Shown here piece after piece: positions 17,134-25,877 of a stretch of 64,000 nt of DNA (positions are counted from its first letter, which is position 1; the number at the start of each line of letters is the position of its first letter). The notes beneath the pieces were generated by a model. That model was not told the DNA's origin. It was given only the letters and a program-made list of their open reading frames with translations, and searched no databases. Location of the stretch: NCBI RefSeq assembly GCF_002879645.1, contig NZ_PNRE01000047.1, positions 43,623 to 107,622 of the forward strand, given 5' to 3'. The DNA comes from Halomonas heilongjiangensis (GTDB taxonomy: Bacteria; Pseudomonadota; Gammaproteobacteria; Pseudomonadales; Halomonadaceae). Made by a program: the position numbers and the translations under genes.

Positions 17134-17733
17134 ATGCCACCACCCCTGAACATCCTGCTGATCGACGACGAGGTCGTGCGCGCCGCCATGGTCGAGGAGG
17201 CCCTCACCAGCGAGGGTCATACGGTCATCTGCCATCTGCAGAGCCCGGCGAGCCTCAACGAGATGGTCGCCCGCCACCAGCCCGACGTGGTGATCATCGA
17301 CATGGAATCGCCCGATCGCGACACCCTGGAGAGCATGGCCCTGCTCAACCGCGAGAACCCGCGTCCGGTGGTGTTCTTCGCCGACCAGCACGACCCCGAC
17401 ACCATGCAGGCGGCACTGCAGTCGGGCGTCAGCGCCTACGTGGTCGACGGCCTGGTGCCCGGCCGGGTCAAGGCCATCATCGAGGTCGCCATCGCCCGCT
17501 TCGATGCCTTCCAGTCCATGCGCCAGGAACTCGACCAGGCGCGTAACCAGTTGGCCGACCGCAAACGCATCGAGCGCGCCAAGGGCCTGCTGATGAAGCA
17601 CCAGGACTGCGACGAGGAGCAGGCCTATCGCATGCTGCGCAAGCTGGCCATGGATCGCGGCCAACGACTGGCCGAGGTCGCCGACAGCGTCATCGACATT
17701 CTCGAACGCCTGAACACTCGATCACCCGAGTAG
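17134..17733 (+). CDS. nasT: ANTAR-domain response regulator / antiterminator
   Basis: A 199-residue protein. Residues 5-120 form a receiver-like domain (LNILLIDDEVVRAAMVEEAL, DVVIIDMESPDRDTLE). Residues 135-190 form an ANTAR RNA-binding domain (LADRKRIERAKGLLMKHQDC, AYRMLRKLAMDRGQRLAEVA). NasT binds hexaloop hairpins in nas leaders and lets transcription pass the terminator; without nitrate it is sequestered by NasS. The partner gene follows 11 bases downstream, and both controlled transcription units flank the pair. Confidence 0.94.
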   Translation: MPPPLNILLIDDEVVRAAMVEEALTSEGHTVICHLQSPASLNEMVARHQPDVVIIDMESPDRDTLESMALLNRENPRPVVFFADQHDPDTMQAALQSGVSAYVVDGLVPGRVKAIIEVAIARFDAFQSMRQELDQARNQLADRKRIERAKGLLMKHQDCDEEQAYRMLRKLAMDRGQRLAEVADSVIDILERLNTRSPE

Positions 17734-17744
17734 GGGCCCCTGTC

Positions 17745-18797
17745 ATGAAAGAGACAGCCATGAGCACGACGGCCATGCCGCCATCCCCCGAACTGGAACG
17801 CCTGACCCTGGGCTTCATTCCCCTGCTGGATGCCGCCCTGCTGATCATCGCCCGGGAACAGGGTTTCTTCGCCGAGCAGGGCCTGGAGGTCTCGCTGTCG
17901 CGGGAGAACGCCTGGTCGACGCTGCGTGACAAGGTCGCCGCCGGCCTGCTCGATGGTGCCCAGATGCTGGCGCCACTACCGCTGGCCATGAGCCTGGGAC
18001 TGGGCCGGGCGCCCTGCGATGCCCGGGCACCGATCATCCTGAGCCGCAACGGCAATACCCTCACGCTCTCCGAGAGGCTCTGCCACGACAGCGGCGCGGC
18101 ACTCGGCGCGGATCCCGCGACGGGCGCACGCGCGCTGGGCGACTGGCTGCGCCGGCAAGCGGGCGAACGCCGCCCCCGCCTGGCCATGGTCTATCCCTTC
18201 TCCTGCCAGCACTATCTGCTGCGCGAGTGGCTCTCGCTGGCGGGCATCGACGCCGAGCGAGGGGTGGAGCTCATCGCCCTGCCGCCCCCGCGCATGGTGG
18301 AAGCCCTGCAGGAGGGGCGCATCGACGGCTTCTGCGCCGGCGAGCCCTGGGGGACCCTGGCCCGCCACCGCGGCGCGGGGCGGCTGGTCGCCACCGGCGC
18401 CCAGTTGTGGCCCGACCATCCGGAGAAGGTGCTCGGCGTGACCGGCTCCTGGGCGCGGCGCTACCCGGCCACCCAGGCGGCGCTGATCCGCGCCCTGGCG
18501 CGGGCGAGCAGCTGGCTCGCCGACTCCCCCGAGCATGGGCGCCGGGCCCGGGACTGGCTCGCCCTGCCGCCCTATCTCGACCGCTCGATCTGCCACCTCG
18601 ACGGCCTGGGGCTGGACAGCGCGCCGATCCACCAGCGCCTCCACGGCGAGGGGGTGCTCCGCCCCAGCCCCGCGACAGCGGGCCGCTTCGCCGAGCACCT
18701 CGGCCGGCACATGCGCGACCACGGGCGCACGCTCGATCTGCATACCCTGGAGGAGTGCTACAGCCCTGTGCATTTCGATGCGGCCACGCACCACTGA
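17745..18797 (+). CDS. nasS: Nitrate-sensing periplasmic-binding-fold protein
   Basis: A 350-residue NrtA/CmpA-type binding protein without a signal peptide, so it is cytoplasmic. Characteristic stretches are RLTLGFIPLLDAALLIIARE, GLLDGAQMLAPLPLAMSLGL and GRIDGFCAGEPWG. NasS binds nitrate or nitrite and releases NasT, turning on nas expression. It directly follows nasT; the usual published order is nasS then nasT, so the order here is reversed. An alternative ATG five codons in (MSTTAMPP) has a somewhat better ribosome site. Confidence 0.92.
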   Translation: MKETAMSTTAMPPSPELERLTLGFIPLLDAALLIIAREQGFFAEQGLEVSLSRENAWSTLRDKVAAGLLDGAQMLAPLPLAMSLGLGRAPCDARAPIILSRNGNTLTLSERLCHDSGAALGADPATGARALGDWLRRQAGERRPRLAMVYPFSCQHYLLREWLSLAGIDAERGVELIALPPPRMVEALQEGRIDGFCAGEPWGTLARHRGAGRLVATGAQLWPDHPEKVLGVTGSWARRYPATQAALIRALARASSWLADSPEHGRRARDWLALPPYLDRSICHLDGLGLDSAPIHQRLHGEGVLRPSPATAGRFAEHLGRHMRDHGRTLDLHTLEECYSPVHFDAATHH

Positions 18798-18891
18798 TGT
18801 GCAACAGCACTCCTGACCGGGACGGCATCGGCATACCACCCCGCTCACAACCACATGAATCAACTTAAAAAAACTGAACTTCCTGGCATTC

Positions 18892-18907
18892 TGGCCGGAT
18901 TCTTGAC
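18892..18907 (+). promoter_or_regulatory. Weak sigma-54-like promoter ahead of nasB-nirB
   Basis: TGGCCGGATTCTTGAC has the -24 TGGC and a -12 TTG at the right distance but GA instead of GC, so it is only a partial match. It is listed because nasA has an excellent site of the same kind and the sequence lies just upstream of the ANTAR-type hairpin. Confidence 0.35.
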
Positions 18908-18923
18908 TGAGTAACGACACCAG

Positions 18924-19013
18924 GCGATCAACGGCGATCGCACGCCATATCATGACGAAGACGTCTCTGCGCACTCCCCCAGGGGAGGCGACGCCGAGGC
19001 GTCTTCTTCGTTT
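18924..19013 (+). promoter_or_regulatory. nasB-nirBD leader: ANTAR-type hexaloop hairpin and terminator
   Basis: GCGATC at 18924-18929 pairs with GATCGC at 18936-18941 around the six-base loop AACGGC. A at loop position 1 and G at position 4 are the bases ANTAR antiterminators require. Downstream, GAAGACG at 18957-18963 pairs with CGTCTTC at 19000-19006, enclosing a CTCCC/GGGAG stem and followed by TTCGTTT, a terminator-like structure. The first hairpin of the usual pair is not clear; an imperfect candidate overlaps 18883-18898. Confidence 0.65.
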
Positions 19014-19049
19014 CATCATTTCCGCATCAAAGAAGAGAGGTGTCAGGAC

Positions 19050-20351
19050 ATGCGTCATCGACATCCCGATTCCCCGGCGACCGAGCACCTGGTGATCGTC
19101 GGCAACGGCATGGCCGGCCACCGGCTGGTCGAGACGCTGCTCAAGCGCGACGACCGCCCCGCCCGCATCACCGTGATCGGCGAGGAGCGGGTAGCGGCCT
19201 ACAACCGCATCCTGCTCTCGCCGCTGCTCGCCGGTGACATGACCCGCGATGCCCTGACCCTGCGCGAGGCCGACTGGTACACCGAGCAGGGCGTGGAGCT
19301 GATCCTCGGCGAGCGCGTGGCGACCCTCGACTGCGAGGCACGCCGCCTCACCACCGATGCCGGTCGCACCCTCGGTTACGACCGCCTGGTACTGGCCACC
19401 GGCTCGCGCCCGGCCATGCCGCCGCTGCCCGGCCTGGAGCTCGACGGGGTACGCGCCTTCCGCGACCTGGACGACGCCGCCGCCCTGACCCGCACCGCCG
19501 AGGCCGGCGGCAACGCCGTGGTGATCGGCGGCGGCCTGCTCGGCCTGGAGGCCGCCGAGGGGCTGCGCAAGCGCGGCATGGCCGTCAGCCTGATCCAGCG
19601 CGACGACCGGCTGATGAACCGCCAGCTCGACGCCACCGCCGCCACCCTGCTGGAGGCGGAGTTGACCCGCCGCGGCCTGACCATCTTCACCGAGGCCAAC
19701 ATCGCCGCGCTCCTCGACGACGGCCAGGGCCGGGTGCACGAGGTGCGCCTCGAGGACGGCACCCGGCTGCCCGCCGACTGCGTGGTGGTGGCGATCGGCA
19801 TCACCCCCAACGCCGAGCTGGGCCGCCAGGCCGGACTCGCCACGGAGCGCGCCATCCTGGTGGACGCCCACCTGACCACGTCCGACCCGGCGATCCACGC
19901 CCTGGGCGAGTGCTGCCAGTTCGAGGGCCAGCTCTACGGCCTGGTCGAGCCGATCTGGCGTCAGGTGGACGTCCTCGTCGACCGGCTCTGTCAGCGTCCC
20001 GGCGACGCGCCCGTGGCCGGCTACCGGGAGGCCCCCACCGCCACCAAGCTCAAGATCAGCGGCGTCTCGCTCTATGCCTTCGGCCCCATTGATCCCGATG
20101 ACGGCCACGAGGTGCTCGCCTACCACGACCCCGAACAGGGTGAGTACCGCCGCCTGCTGCTGCGCAACGGACGCATCGAGGGTGCCGTGCTCTATGGCGA
20201 CACCGCCATGGGCCCCTGGTACTTCGAGCGCTCCCTGGCCGGCACCGATCTCGGTCCCTGCCGCCAGGCGCTGCTGCTCGGCGCCGCCGACGCCCAGTTG
20301 CTTCTCGACTCCCCCGAACCCCAGGACAGCCCCCTGAAGGAGGCCGCATGA
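19050..20351 (+). CDS. nasB: FAD/NAD(P)-dependent electron-transfer subunit of assimilatory nitrate reductase
   Basis: A 433-residue flavoprotein of the NirB N-terminal type. It has HLVIVGNGMAGHRLVETLL (FAD-binding Rossmann motif) near residue 12, VVIGGGLLGLEAAEGLRKRG (NAD-binding motif) near 155, and ATKLKISGVSLYAFGP towards the end. It lacks the siroheme domains of full NirB. Such proteins pass electrons from NAD(P)H to NasA. It is the first gene after the leader attenuator, and its TGA overlaps the nirB ATG (ATGA). Confidence 0.88.
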   Translation: MRHRHPDSPATEHLVIVGNGMAGHRLVETLLKRDDRPARITVIGEERVAAYNRILLSPLLAGDMTRDALTLREADWYTEQGVELILGERVATLDCEARRLTTDAGRTLGYDRLVLATGSRPAMPPLPGLELDGVRAFRDLDDAAALTRTAEAGGNAVVIGGGLLGLEAAEGLRKRGMAVSLIQRDDRLMNRQLDATAATLLEAELTRRGLTIFTEANIAALLDDGQGRVHEVRLEDGTRLPADCVVVAIGITPNAELGRQAGLATERAILVDAHLTTSDPAIHALGECCQFEGQLYGLVEPIWRQVDVLVDRLCQRPGDAPVAGYREAPTATKLKISGVSLYAFGPIDPDDGHEVLAYHDPEQGEYRRLLLRNGRIEGAVLYGDTAMGPWYFERSLAGTDLGPCRQALLLGAADAQLLLDSPEPQDSPLKEAA

Positions 20352-22864
20352 ACACGCCAAATTCCGACAAACAGCAGTTGATCATCATCGGTAACGGCAT
20401 GGTCGGCCACCACCTGGTCGAACAGCTGGTCGAGCGTGGCGCCACCGAGCGCTACCACGTCATCGTCTTCGGCGAGGAGCGCCACCTGGCCTACGACCGG
20501 GTGCACCTCTCCGAGTACTTCAGCGGCCGCGATGCCGACTCGCTGGCGCTGTCCACCGCCGACTACTACGCCGAGCACGGCATCGAGCTGCGCCTGGCCG
20601 AGGCGGTGACCGCCATCGACCGCGACGGCAGCGAAGTGCTGACCCCCCAGGGCCGCTACCGCTACGACCGACTGGTGCTGGCCACCGGCTCCTACCCCTT
20701 CGTGCCGCCGATTCCCGGCAACGATCGCGACGGCTGCCTGGTCTACCGCACCCTGGAGGACCTGGACGCCATCCGTGAAGCGGCCGAGACGGCCACCACC
20801 GGGGTGGTGGTGGGCGGTGGCCTGCTCGGCCTCGAGGCGGCCAACGCCCTGCGCGGGTTGAATCTCGACACCGCCGTGGTGGAATTCGCCCCGCGCCTGA
20901 TGCCGATGCAGGTCGACAGCGAGGGCGGCGAACTGCTGCGCGAGAAGATCGAGGCGCTGGGCGTGCAGGTGCTCACCGGCCGTGCCACCCAGGAGATCAT
21001 CGATGGCGAGGCTAGCCGCCACCGCATGGTGTTCCAGGACGACAAGGTGCTGGAGACCGACCTGATCGTCTTTTCCGCCGGCATCCGCCCCCGCGACGAG
21101 CTGGCCCGCGACTGCAGCCTGGAGATGGGCGAACGCGGCGGCGTGGTGATCGATGACCGCTGCCTGACCAGCGACCCGGCCATTCTCGCCGTGGGGGAAG
21201 TCGCGCTCTGGAACAACAGCATCTTCGGCCTGGTGGCCCCCGGCTATCAGATGGCCAAGGCCGCCGCCGCGACCCTGCTGGAAGGCGGCATGACCTTCGG
21301 CGGCGCCGACATGAGCACCAAGCTCAAGCTGATGGGGGTCGACGTGGGCTCCATCGGCGATGCCCATGGCGACCGCACCCCCGGGGCGCGGATGTTCCGC
21401 TACCTCGACCCGCTCAAGCAGCAGTACCGCAAGCTGGTGGTTTCCAGCGACGGCAAACGCCTGGTGGGCGCCATGCTGGTGGGCGACAACAGCGTCTACG
21501 ACACCCTACTGCAGTACTACGCCAACCGCATGGAACTGCCCGAGGACCCGGCCTCGCTGATTCTGCCGAGCAGCGAAGGCGCTCCGGCACTGGGCCCCGA
21601 TGCCCTGCCCGAGGCCGCGACCATCTGCTCGTGCCACAACGTCACCAAGGGCGACGTCTGCGCCACGATCGACGGTGGGGCGGTAGACCTCGCCGCGGTC
21701 AAGGGCGAAACCAAGGCCAGCACCGGCTGCGGCGGCTGTGCGGCACTGCTCAAGAGCCTGGTCGACCATGAGCTCGAGAGCCGCGGCGTGGAGGTCGACA
21801 AGTCGATCTGCGAGCACTTCGCCCATACCCGTCAGGAGCTCTACGACATCGTGCGCGTCGAGGGCATCAAGACCTTCGGCGAGCTGATCGAGAAGCATGG
21901 CGCTTCACATACCCCGGGCCTCGGCTGCGATATCTGCAAGCCGGCAGTGGCCTCGATACTGGCGTCCTGCTTCAACGAGCCGATCACCGATGCGGCGCAT
22001 ATCCCGTTGCAGGACACCAACGACACCTTCATGGCCAACATGCAGAAGAACGGCACCTACTCGGTGGTGCCGCGCATTCCCGGCGGCGAGATCACCCCGG
22101 ACAAGCTGGTGGTGCTCGGCCAGGTGGCCCAGAAGTACGGCCTCTACACCAAGATCACCGGCGGCCAGCGCGTCGACCTGTTCGGCGCACGCCTCGAGGA
22201 CCTGCCGGACATCTGGGGCGAGCTGATCGAGGCCGGCTTCGAGACCGGTCACGCCTACGGCAAGTCGCTGCGTACGGTGAAGTCCTGCGTCGGCAGCACC
22301 TGGTGCCGCTACGGGGTGCAGGACAGCGTGGGCATGGCGATCCACCTCGAGAACCGCTACAAGGGCCTGCGCTCGCCACACAAGATCAAGTTCGCCGTGT
22401 CCGGCTGCACCCGCGAATGTGCCGAGGCCCAGAGCAAGGACGTCGGGGTGATCGCCACCGAGAACGGCTGGAACCTCTATGTCTGCGGCAATGGTGGCAT
22501 GCGCCCGCGCCACGCCGAGCTGCTGGCCACCGACCTCGACGACGAGACCCTGATCAGGACCATCGACCGCTTCCTGATGTTCTACGTGCGCACCGCCGAC
22601 CGCCTGCAGCGCACCTCGGTATGGCGCGAGAACCTCGAGGGCGGCCTGGACTATCTCAAGGAGGTGATCCTCGACGACAGCCTCGGCCTTGGCGAGGAGC
22701 TGGAAAGCCAGATGCAGGCCGTCATCGACAGCTACGAGTGCGAATGGGCCAACGCCATCAAGGACCCGGAGAAGCTCAAGCGTTTCCGCAGCTTCGTCAA
22801 TGATTCGCGCCCCGACCCGGACATCATCGTGACCGAAGAGCGCGGCCAGCTCCGCCCTGCCTGA
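20348..22864 (+). CDS. nirB: NAD(P)H nitrite reductase large subunit
   Basis: An 838-residue cytoplasmic enzyme that reduces nitrite to ammonium. Visible parts in order are: the FAD motif LIIIGNGMVGHHLVEQLVER; the NAD motif GVVVGGGLLGLEAANALRGL; a BFD-like [2Fe-2S] segment with CSCHNVTKGD and STGCGGC; the sulfite/nitrite-reductase ferredoxin-like half-domain; and the siroheme/[4Fe-4S] ligands in SCVGSTWCRYG and SGCTRECAEAQ. The length is normal for NirB. It partners with NirD downstream, though a palindromic repeat interrupts the spacing between the two genes. Confidence 0.97.
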   Translation: MNTPNSDKQQLIIIGNGMVGHHLVEQLVERGATERYHVIVFGEERHLAYDRVHLSEYFSGRDADSLALSTADYYAEHGIELRLAEAVTAIDRDGSEVLTPQGRYRYDRLVLATGSYPFVPPIPGNDRDGCLVYRTLEDLDAIREAAETATTGVVVGGGLLGLEAANALRGLNLDTAVVEFAPRLMPMQVDSEGGELLREKIEALGVQVLTGRATQEIIDGEASRHRMVFQDDKVLETDLIVFSAGIRPRDELARDCSLEMGERGGVVIDDRCLTSDPAILAVGEVALWNNSIFGLVAPGYQMAKAAAATLLEGGMTFGGADMSTKLKLMGVDVGSIGDAHGDRTPGARMFRYLDPLKQQYRKLVVSSDGKRLVGAMLVGDNSVYDTLLQYYANRMELPEDPASLILPSSEGAPALGPDALPEAATICSCHNVTKGDVCATIDGGAVDLAAVKGETKASTGCGGCAALLKSLVDHELESRGVEVDKSICEHFAHTRQELYDIVRVEGIKTFGELIEKHGASHTPGLGCDICKPAVASILASCFNEPITDAAHIPLQDTNDTFMANMQKNGTYSVVPRIPGGEITPDKLVVLGQVAQKYGLYTKITGGQRVDLFGARLEDLPDIWGELIEAGFETGHAYGKSLRTVKSCVGSTWCRYGVQDSVGMAIHLENRYKGLRSPHKIKFAVSGCTRECAEAQSKDVGVIATENGWNLYVCGNGGMRPRHAELLATDLDDETLIRTIDRFLMFYVRTADRLQRTSVWRENLEGGLDYLKEVILDDSLGLGEELESQMQAVIDSYECEWANAIKDPEKLKRFRSFVNDSRPDPDIIVTEERGQLRPA

Positions 22865-22914
22865 TGAGCCGGGCCCAACGCCCCTGGTCAGCCGATAACA
22901 AGCGCCGAGGCCGC

Positions 22915-23006
22915 CCCTCCGGGGTCAGACCCCAACCGGGTTACCGAGGCCAGTGTCGTGCCGTTCGCGGGCGGCATCACCGCCGCCGGGGTCTGACCCC
23001 GGAGGG
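22915..23006. repeat. REPIN-like inverted repeat between nirB and nirD
   Basis: A 19-bp arm at 22915-22933 (CCCTCCGGGGTCAGACCCC) is repeated as its exact reverse complement at 22988-23006, 54 bases away. Each arm contains the near-palindrome GGGGTCAGACCCC, a sequence I associate with REP elements mobilised by RAYT-type transposases. Two inverted REPs with a short spacer form a REPIN. It sits inside the nir operon and would fold into a large RNA hairpin. Confidence 0.8.
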
Positions 23007-23051
23007 TCTCCCCGCGCCGGCAACTCGCCAACCGAACACAAGGAGTTTTCC

Positions 23052-23423
23052 ATGACCAACGCCACTGCAGCCAAGACCATGACCCAGACCTGGCAATCCC
23101 TCTGTGCCCGTGCCGCCCTGGTGCCGTTCTCCGGCGTCGCCGCCTGGGTGGAAACCGCCGAAGGGCCGGCACAGGTCGCGCTCTTCTACCTCCCCGGCCA
23201 CGAACAGGAACTCTACGCCCTGGACCATCACGACCCCTTCTCCAACGCCAACGTCATCGCCCGCGGCATCGTCGGCGACCTCAAGGGCCAGCTCGTCGTC
23301 GCCTCACCGATCTACAAACAGCACTTCCGCCTGGAAGACGGCCAATGCCTGGAAGACGACAGCGTCGCGCTGCGCAGCTGGAAGGTAAGCTTCAAGGGCG
23401 ATGAGGTGTGGATCGAGGCGTGA
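23052..23423 (+). CDS. nirD: NAD(P)H nitrite reductase small subunit
   Basis: A 123-residue Rieske-fold protein that partners with NirB. Conserved NirD features are VPFSGVAAWVE, ALFYLPGHEQELYALDHHDPFSNANVIARG and the C-terminal LRSWKVSFKGDEVWIEA. Like other NirD proteins it lacks the cysteine/histidine cluster ligands of true Rieske proteins. AGGAG lies shortly before the ATG. The gap to nirB of nearly 190 bases is unusual and is filled mainly by the REPIN-like repeat. Confidence 0.95.
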   Translation: MTNATAAKTMTQTWQSLCARAALVPFSGVAAWVETAEGPAQVALFYLPGHEQELYALDHHDPFSNANVIARGIVGDLKGQLVVASPIYKQHFRLEDGQCLEDDSVALRSWKVSFKGDEVWIEA

Positions 23424-23428
23424 GGAAG

Positions 23429-23455
23429 CCGCCGGTACTCGGGGAGTGCCGGCGG
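23429..23455 (+). terminator. Hairpin after nirD
   Basis: CCGCCGG at 23429-23435 pairs with CCGGCGG at 23449-23455, with ACT/AGT continuing the stem inside. It begins a few bases after the nirD stop. No T tract follows, so it may be a 3' protective hairpin or a weak terminator. Confidence 0.55.
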
Positions 23456-23593
23456 ATAGAAGCGGTGGATGCTGGTGGTGAGACTGGTGAGTGTTCGTTA
23501 CCCATGGCCGATTCCCTGGCAAGGACTTCGCATCAGATAGCAAGGGTGCGACAAGCCCTCCAGTCAGTACTTACTCACCTGACATACCCGGGA

Positions 23594-24247
23594 TCAGCGA
23601 TCGTTCAAGCCCTTACCCTCGAGAATGCTCGGTATGCACTTTTCGATTCTCGACGTTCGCGTACTGGGTAGAGGGAGTCGCGATTCGCCACTTTCGAGAG
23701 CGCGTATCACCCGGCAGGGGTTGCCAGCGGCAAACACATCCTCGGGGATGTCCTTCGTCACCACGCTGCCGGCGCCGATGACCGAACGGACGCCGATCGT
23801 GACACCGGGGCAGAGAATCGCCCCGCCGCCGATCCAGACATCATCGCCGATGGAGATGGGCCTGGCGGCTTCCAGGCCGCTGCGGCGCTGCTCGGCATCG
23901 AGCGGGTGGGTGGCGGTGTAGACCTGCACATTGGGGCCGAACAGCACGTGGTTGCCGATGGTGACCTGGGCCACGTCGAGGATCACGCAGTTGAAGTTGA
24001 AGAAGACCCGCTCGCCCAGGGTGATGTTGCTACCGTAGTCGCAGTAGAAAGGCGGCTCGATAAAGGTGCCCTTGCCCATGGCGCCGACCAGTTCGAGCAG
24101 CAGCCGCTTGCGCTCCCTCCCCTGGTCGTCGCGGGAGTCGTTGAACGCCTTCATCAGCAGGCGGGCGCGATGCCGCTCTTTGGCCAACTGCGGGTCGAGC
24201 GGGTCGTAGAGATCGCCGCTCAGCATCTTCTCATTTTCCGTGCGCAT
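23594..24247 (-). CDS. Sugar O-acetyltransferase (maltose/galactoside acetyltransferase family)
   Basis: A 217-residue left-handed beta-helix acyltransferase. The N-terminal domain KMLSGDLYDPLDPQLAKERH is the Maa/LacA cap, and hexapeptide repeats follow (GSNITLGERVFFNFNCVILD, VTIGNHVLFGPNVQVYTATH, PISIGDDVWIGGGAILCPGV, IGAGSVVTKDIPEDVFAAGN). The catalytic histidine is probably in TATHPLD. It would transfer acetyl from acetyl-CoA to a sugar hydroxyl. The start at MRTENEK has GAGGAAA upstream. The C terminus extends about 20 residues beyond the usual end. Confidence 0.92.
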   Translation of the reverse strand: MRTENEKMLSGDLYDPLDPQLAKERHRARLLMKAFNDSRDDQGRERKRLLLELVGAMGKGTFIEPPFYCDYGSNITLGERVFFNFNCVILDVAQVTIGNHVLFGPNVQVYTATHPLDAEQRRSGLEAARPISIGDDVWIGGGAILCPGVTIGVRSVIGAGSVVTKDIPEDVFAAGNPCRVIRALESGESRLPLPSTRTSRIEKCIPSILEGKGLNDR

Positions 24248-24373
24248 CGTTTCCTCATCCGTTGGCGGTAAGCGCCCCCCATCCAGCAAGCACTTACTCA
24301 CTCTAGATCACCCGATGGGAACGGTCTCGTGCTGGGCGGACCGGCGAACGCACCGTCCAACGGCAGCGTCACG

Positions 24374-25084
24374 TCACAGGCCCAGCAGGCGCCATACCAG
24401 CGGCAGGAACAGCGCGGTGAACACCCCCGTCAGGCTCATGCCGAGCGAGGCGAAGGCGCCGGCCGTGGGGCCGAGTTCGAAGGCGCGGACGATGCCGATG
24501 GCGTGGCCGTTCACGCCCAGCGCGAAGCCGAGGATACGCTTGTCGGTGATCCTGAGCAGGCGGGCCAGCAGCGAGACGAAGATGGTCGACATCACGCCGG
24601 TGATCAGCAGCCCACCGAGCATCAGCGACAGCGAGCCGCCGATCTGCTCCATGATGCCCATGGCCAGGGGCGCGGTGACCGACTTCGGCGCCAGGGAGGC
24701 CAGCACTACGGAGGGCGCCCCCAGCAGCCAGGCGATCAAGACGGAATAGAACGCCGCCAGCACGGCGGCGAGCGGCAGGCAGCACAGGATCGGCTTCCAC
24801 AAGGCGAAGATATGCTGTCGCTGCTGGTAGAGCGGCACCGCCAACGCCACCGTGGCGGGGCCCAGCAGCAGGGTCAGCCAGGCCACGTTGCGCTGGTAGT
24901 CGGCGTACTCATAGCGCAGCAGCCAGAGGCTTGCCGCCGTGAGCACGGCGCCGATCAACACCGCCGGGCACCAGCTTGGCCGGCCGAGCCGTTCGAACAG
25001 ATGAATGCCGCCGAGATAGGCCGCCAGGGTCAGCGCTATGGCGAGTATCGGGGTGTTCAGCAGGGAAGCGTGCAGGTCGCTCAT
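24374..25084 (-). CDS. lrgB: LrgB/CidB family membrane protein
   Basis: A 236-residue polytopic membrane protein with the LrgB signatures LGAPSVVLASLAPKSVTAPLA and GVNGHAIGIVRAFELGPTAG. LrgB works with LrgA in holin-like control of murein hydrolase activity or in metabolite export such as glycolate or pyruvate. Its ATG overlaps the lrgA stop (ATGA), so the pair is one operon. Which export role applies cannot be decided here. Confidence 0.92.
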   Translation of the reverse strand: MSDLHASLLNTPILAIALTLAAYLGGIHLFERLGRPSWCPAVLIGAVLTAASLWLLRYEYADYQRNVAWLTLLLGPATVALAVPLYQQRQHIFALWKPILCCLPLAAVLAAFYSVLIAWLLGAPSVVLASLAPKSVTAPLAMGIMEQIGGSLSLMLGGLLITGVMSTIFVSLLARLLRITDKRILGFALGVNGHAIGIVRAFELGPTAGAFASLGMSLTGVFTALFLPLVWRLLGL

Positions 25085-25458
25085 GGCTCGCGCCTCCGTG
25101 CGTCGGCGTTCGCGGCTTCCTCGGGCATGAAGCGCCGCATCAGCCAGAGCGTGGTCAGCACGCTGAGGAAGGTGCCGACACCCAGGGCGACCATGATCGC
25201 CATCCAGTGGCCGGCGAACTCATCGATCACGAAGAACACGCCCACCACTCCGGGCATGATCAGCATGGCGAGCAGCGGTATCAGCGCCTGGCTCGCCGTG
25301 GCCACGCTCTCGTTCAGCCGTCGCTTCACCAGCAGCCAGGCCAGCAGCAACAGCAGCCCGGCCATGGCGTGGGAAACAGGAAGGGACAGCAGTTCGACGA
25401 CGACATGGCCGAGCAGTTGGAAACCGAGCAGCCACAGGAACCCACGCAACAGCTTCAT
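25081..25458 (-). CDS. lrgA: LrgA/CidA family holin-like membrane protein
   Basis: A 125-residue protein with four predicted membrane segments, beginning MKLLRGFLWLLGFQLLG. The family core is seen in GLLLLLAWLLVKRR and LLAMLIMPGVVGVFFVIDEF. It forms an operon with the overlapping lrgB. The start was set at the methionine before the first membrane segment; in-frame sequence further upstream has no supporting features. Confidence 0.88.
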   Translation of the reverse strand: MKLLRGFLWLLGFQLLGHVVVELLSLPVSHAMAGLLLLLAWLLVKRRLNESVATASQALIPLLAMLIMPGVVGVFFVIDEFAGHWMAIMVALGVGTFLSVLTTLWLMRRFMPEEAANADARRREP

Positions 25459-25877
25459 GCCATCTCCACGAAGAAACCCAGGTGAATACCTCTTGCTGCC
25501 AAACGACGAAAGGCCACGGCGCCATGAATGGATAGGGCATAATGTTAACACGCTATCGTTATGGCGTGAGTGGGTCGGCGCGACGGGTATCGGCTGCCAT
25601 CGCGATACCCTCTTCCACCGGATCGACGCCGATGGCACTCTGGACGGGGAGAGCGTTTTCATGGACCCGGAGATCTCTCGCTGAGAGAGCGTTGATCCGC
25701 TGCTTTGCAGCATGAGCAATCCATGTCCATGCTGATAGTATGGACATATCCAGTGTCCAAGCAGAAACAGGAGGTGAGCAGACGCGCTGAGCAGGACGGC
25801 ACGACCAGCGCCCTGTCACATGGTTGACATCGTGCGCCGTGAGTGTCGACACCATGACGACAAGGAGAGCTGCGCCG
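25459..25877. other. Intergenic region between lrgA and the PhoH gene, with an inverted repeat
   Basis: No supported gene. An exact 8-bp inverted repeat, ATGTCCAT at 25723-25730 and ATGGACAT at 25740-25747, lies about 130 bases before the PhoH start and is followed by another TGTCCA. It could be an operator for either flanking gene. No clear -35/-10 pair was identified. Confidence 0.55.

Noticed and set aside
17976..20360. 794-codon minus-strand frame opposite nasS and nasB
   Set aside because: Antisense shadow. It crosses an intergenic leader and two well-identified plus-strand genes.
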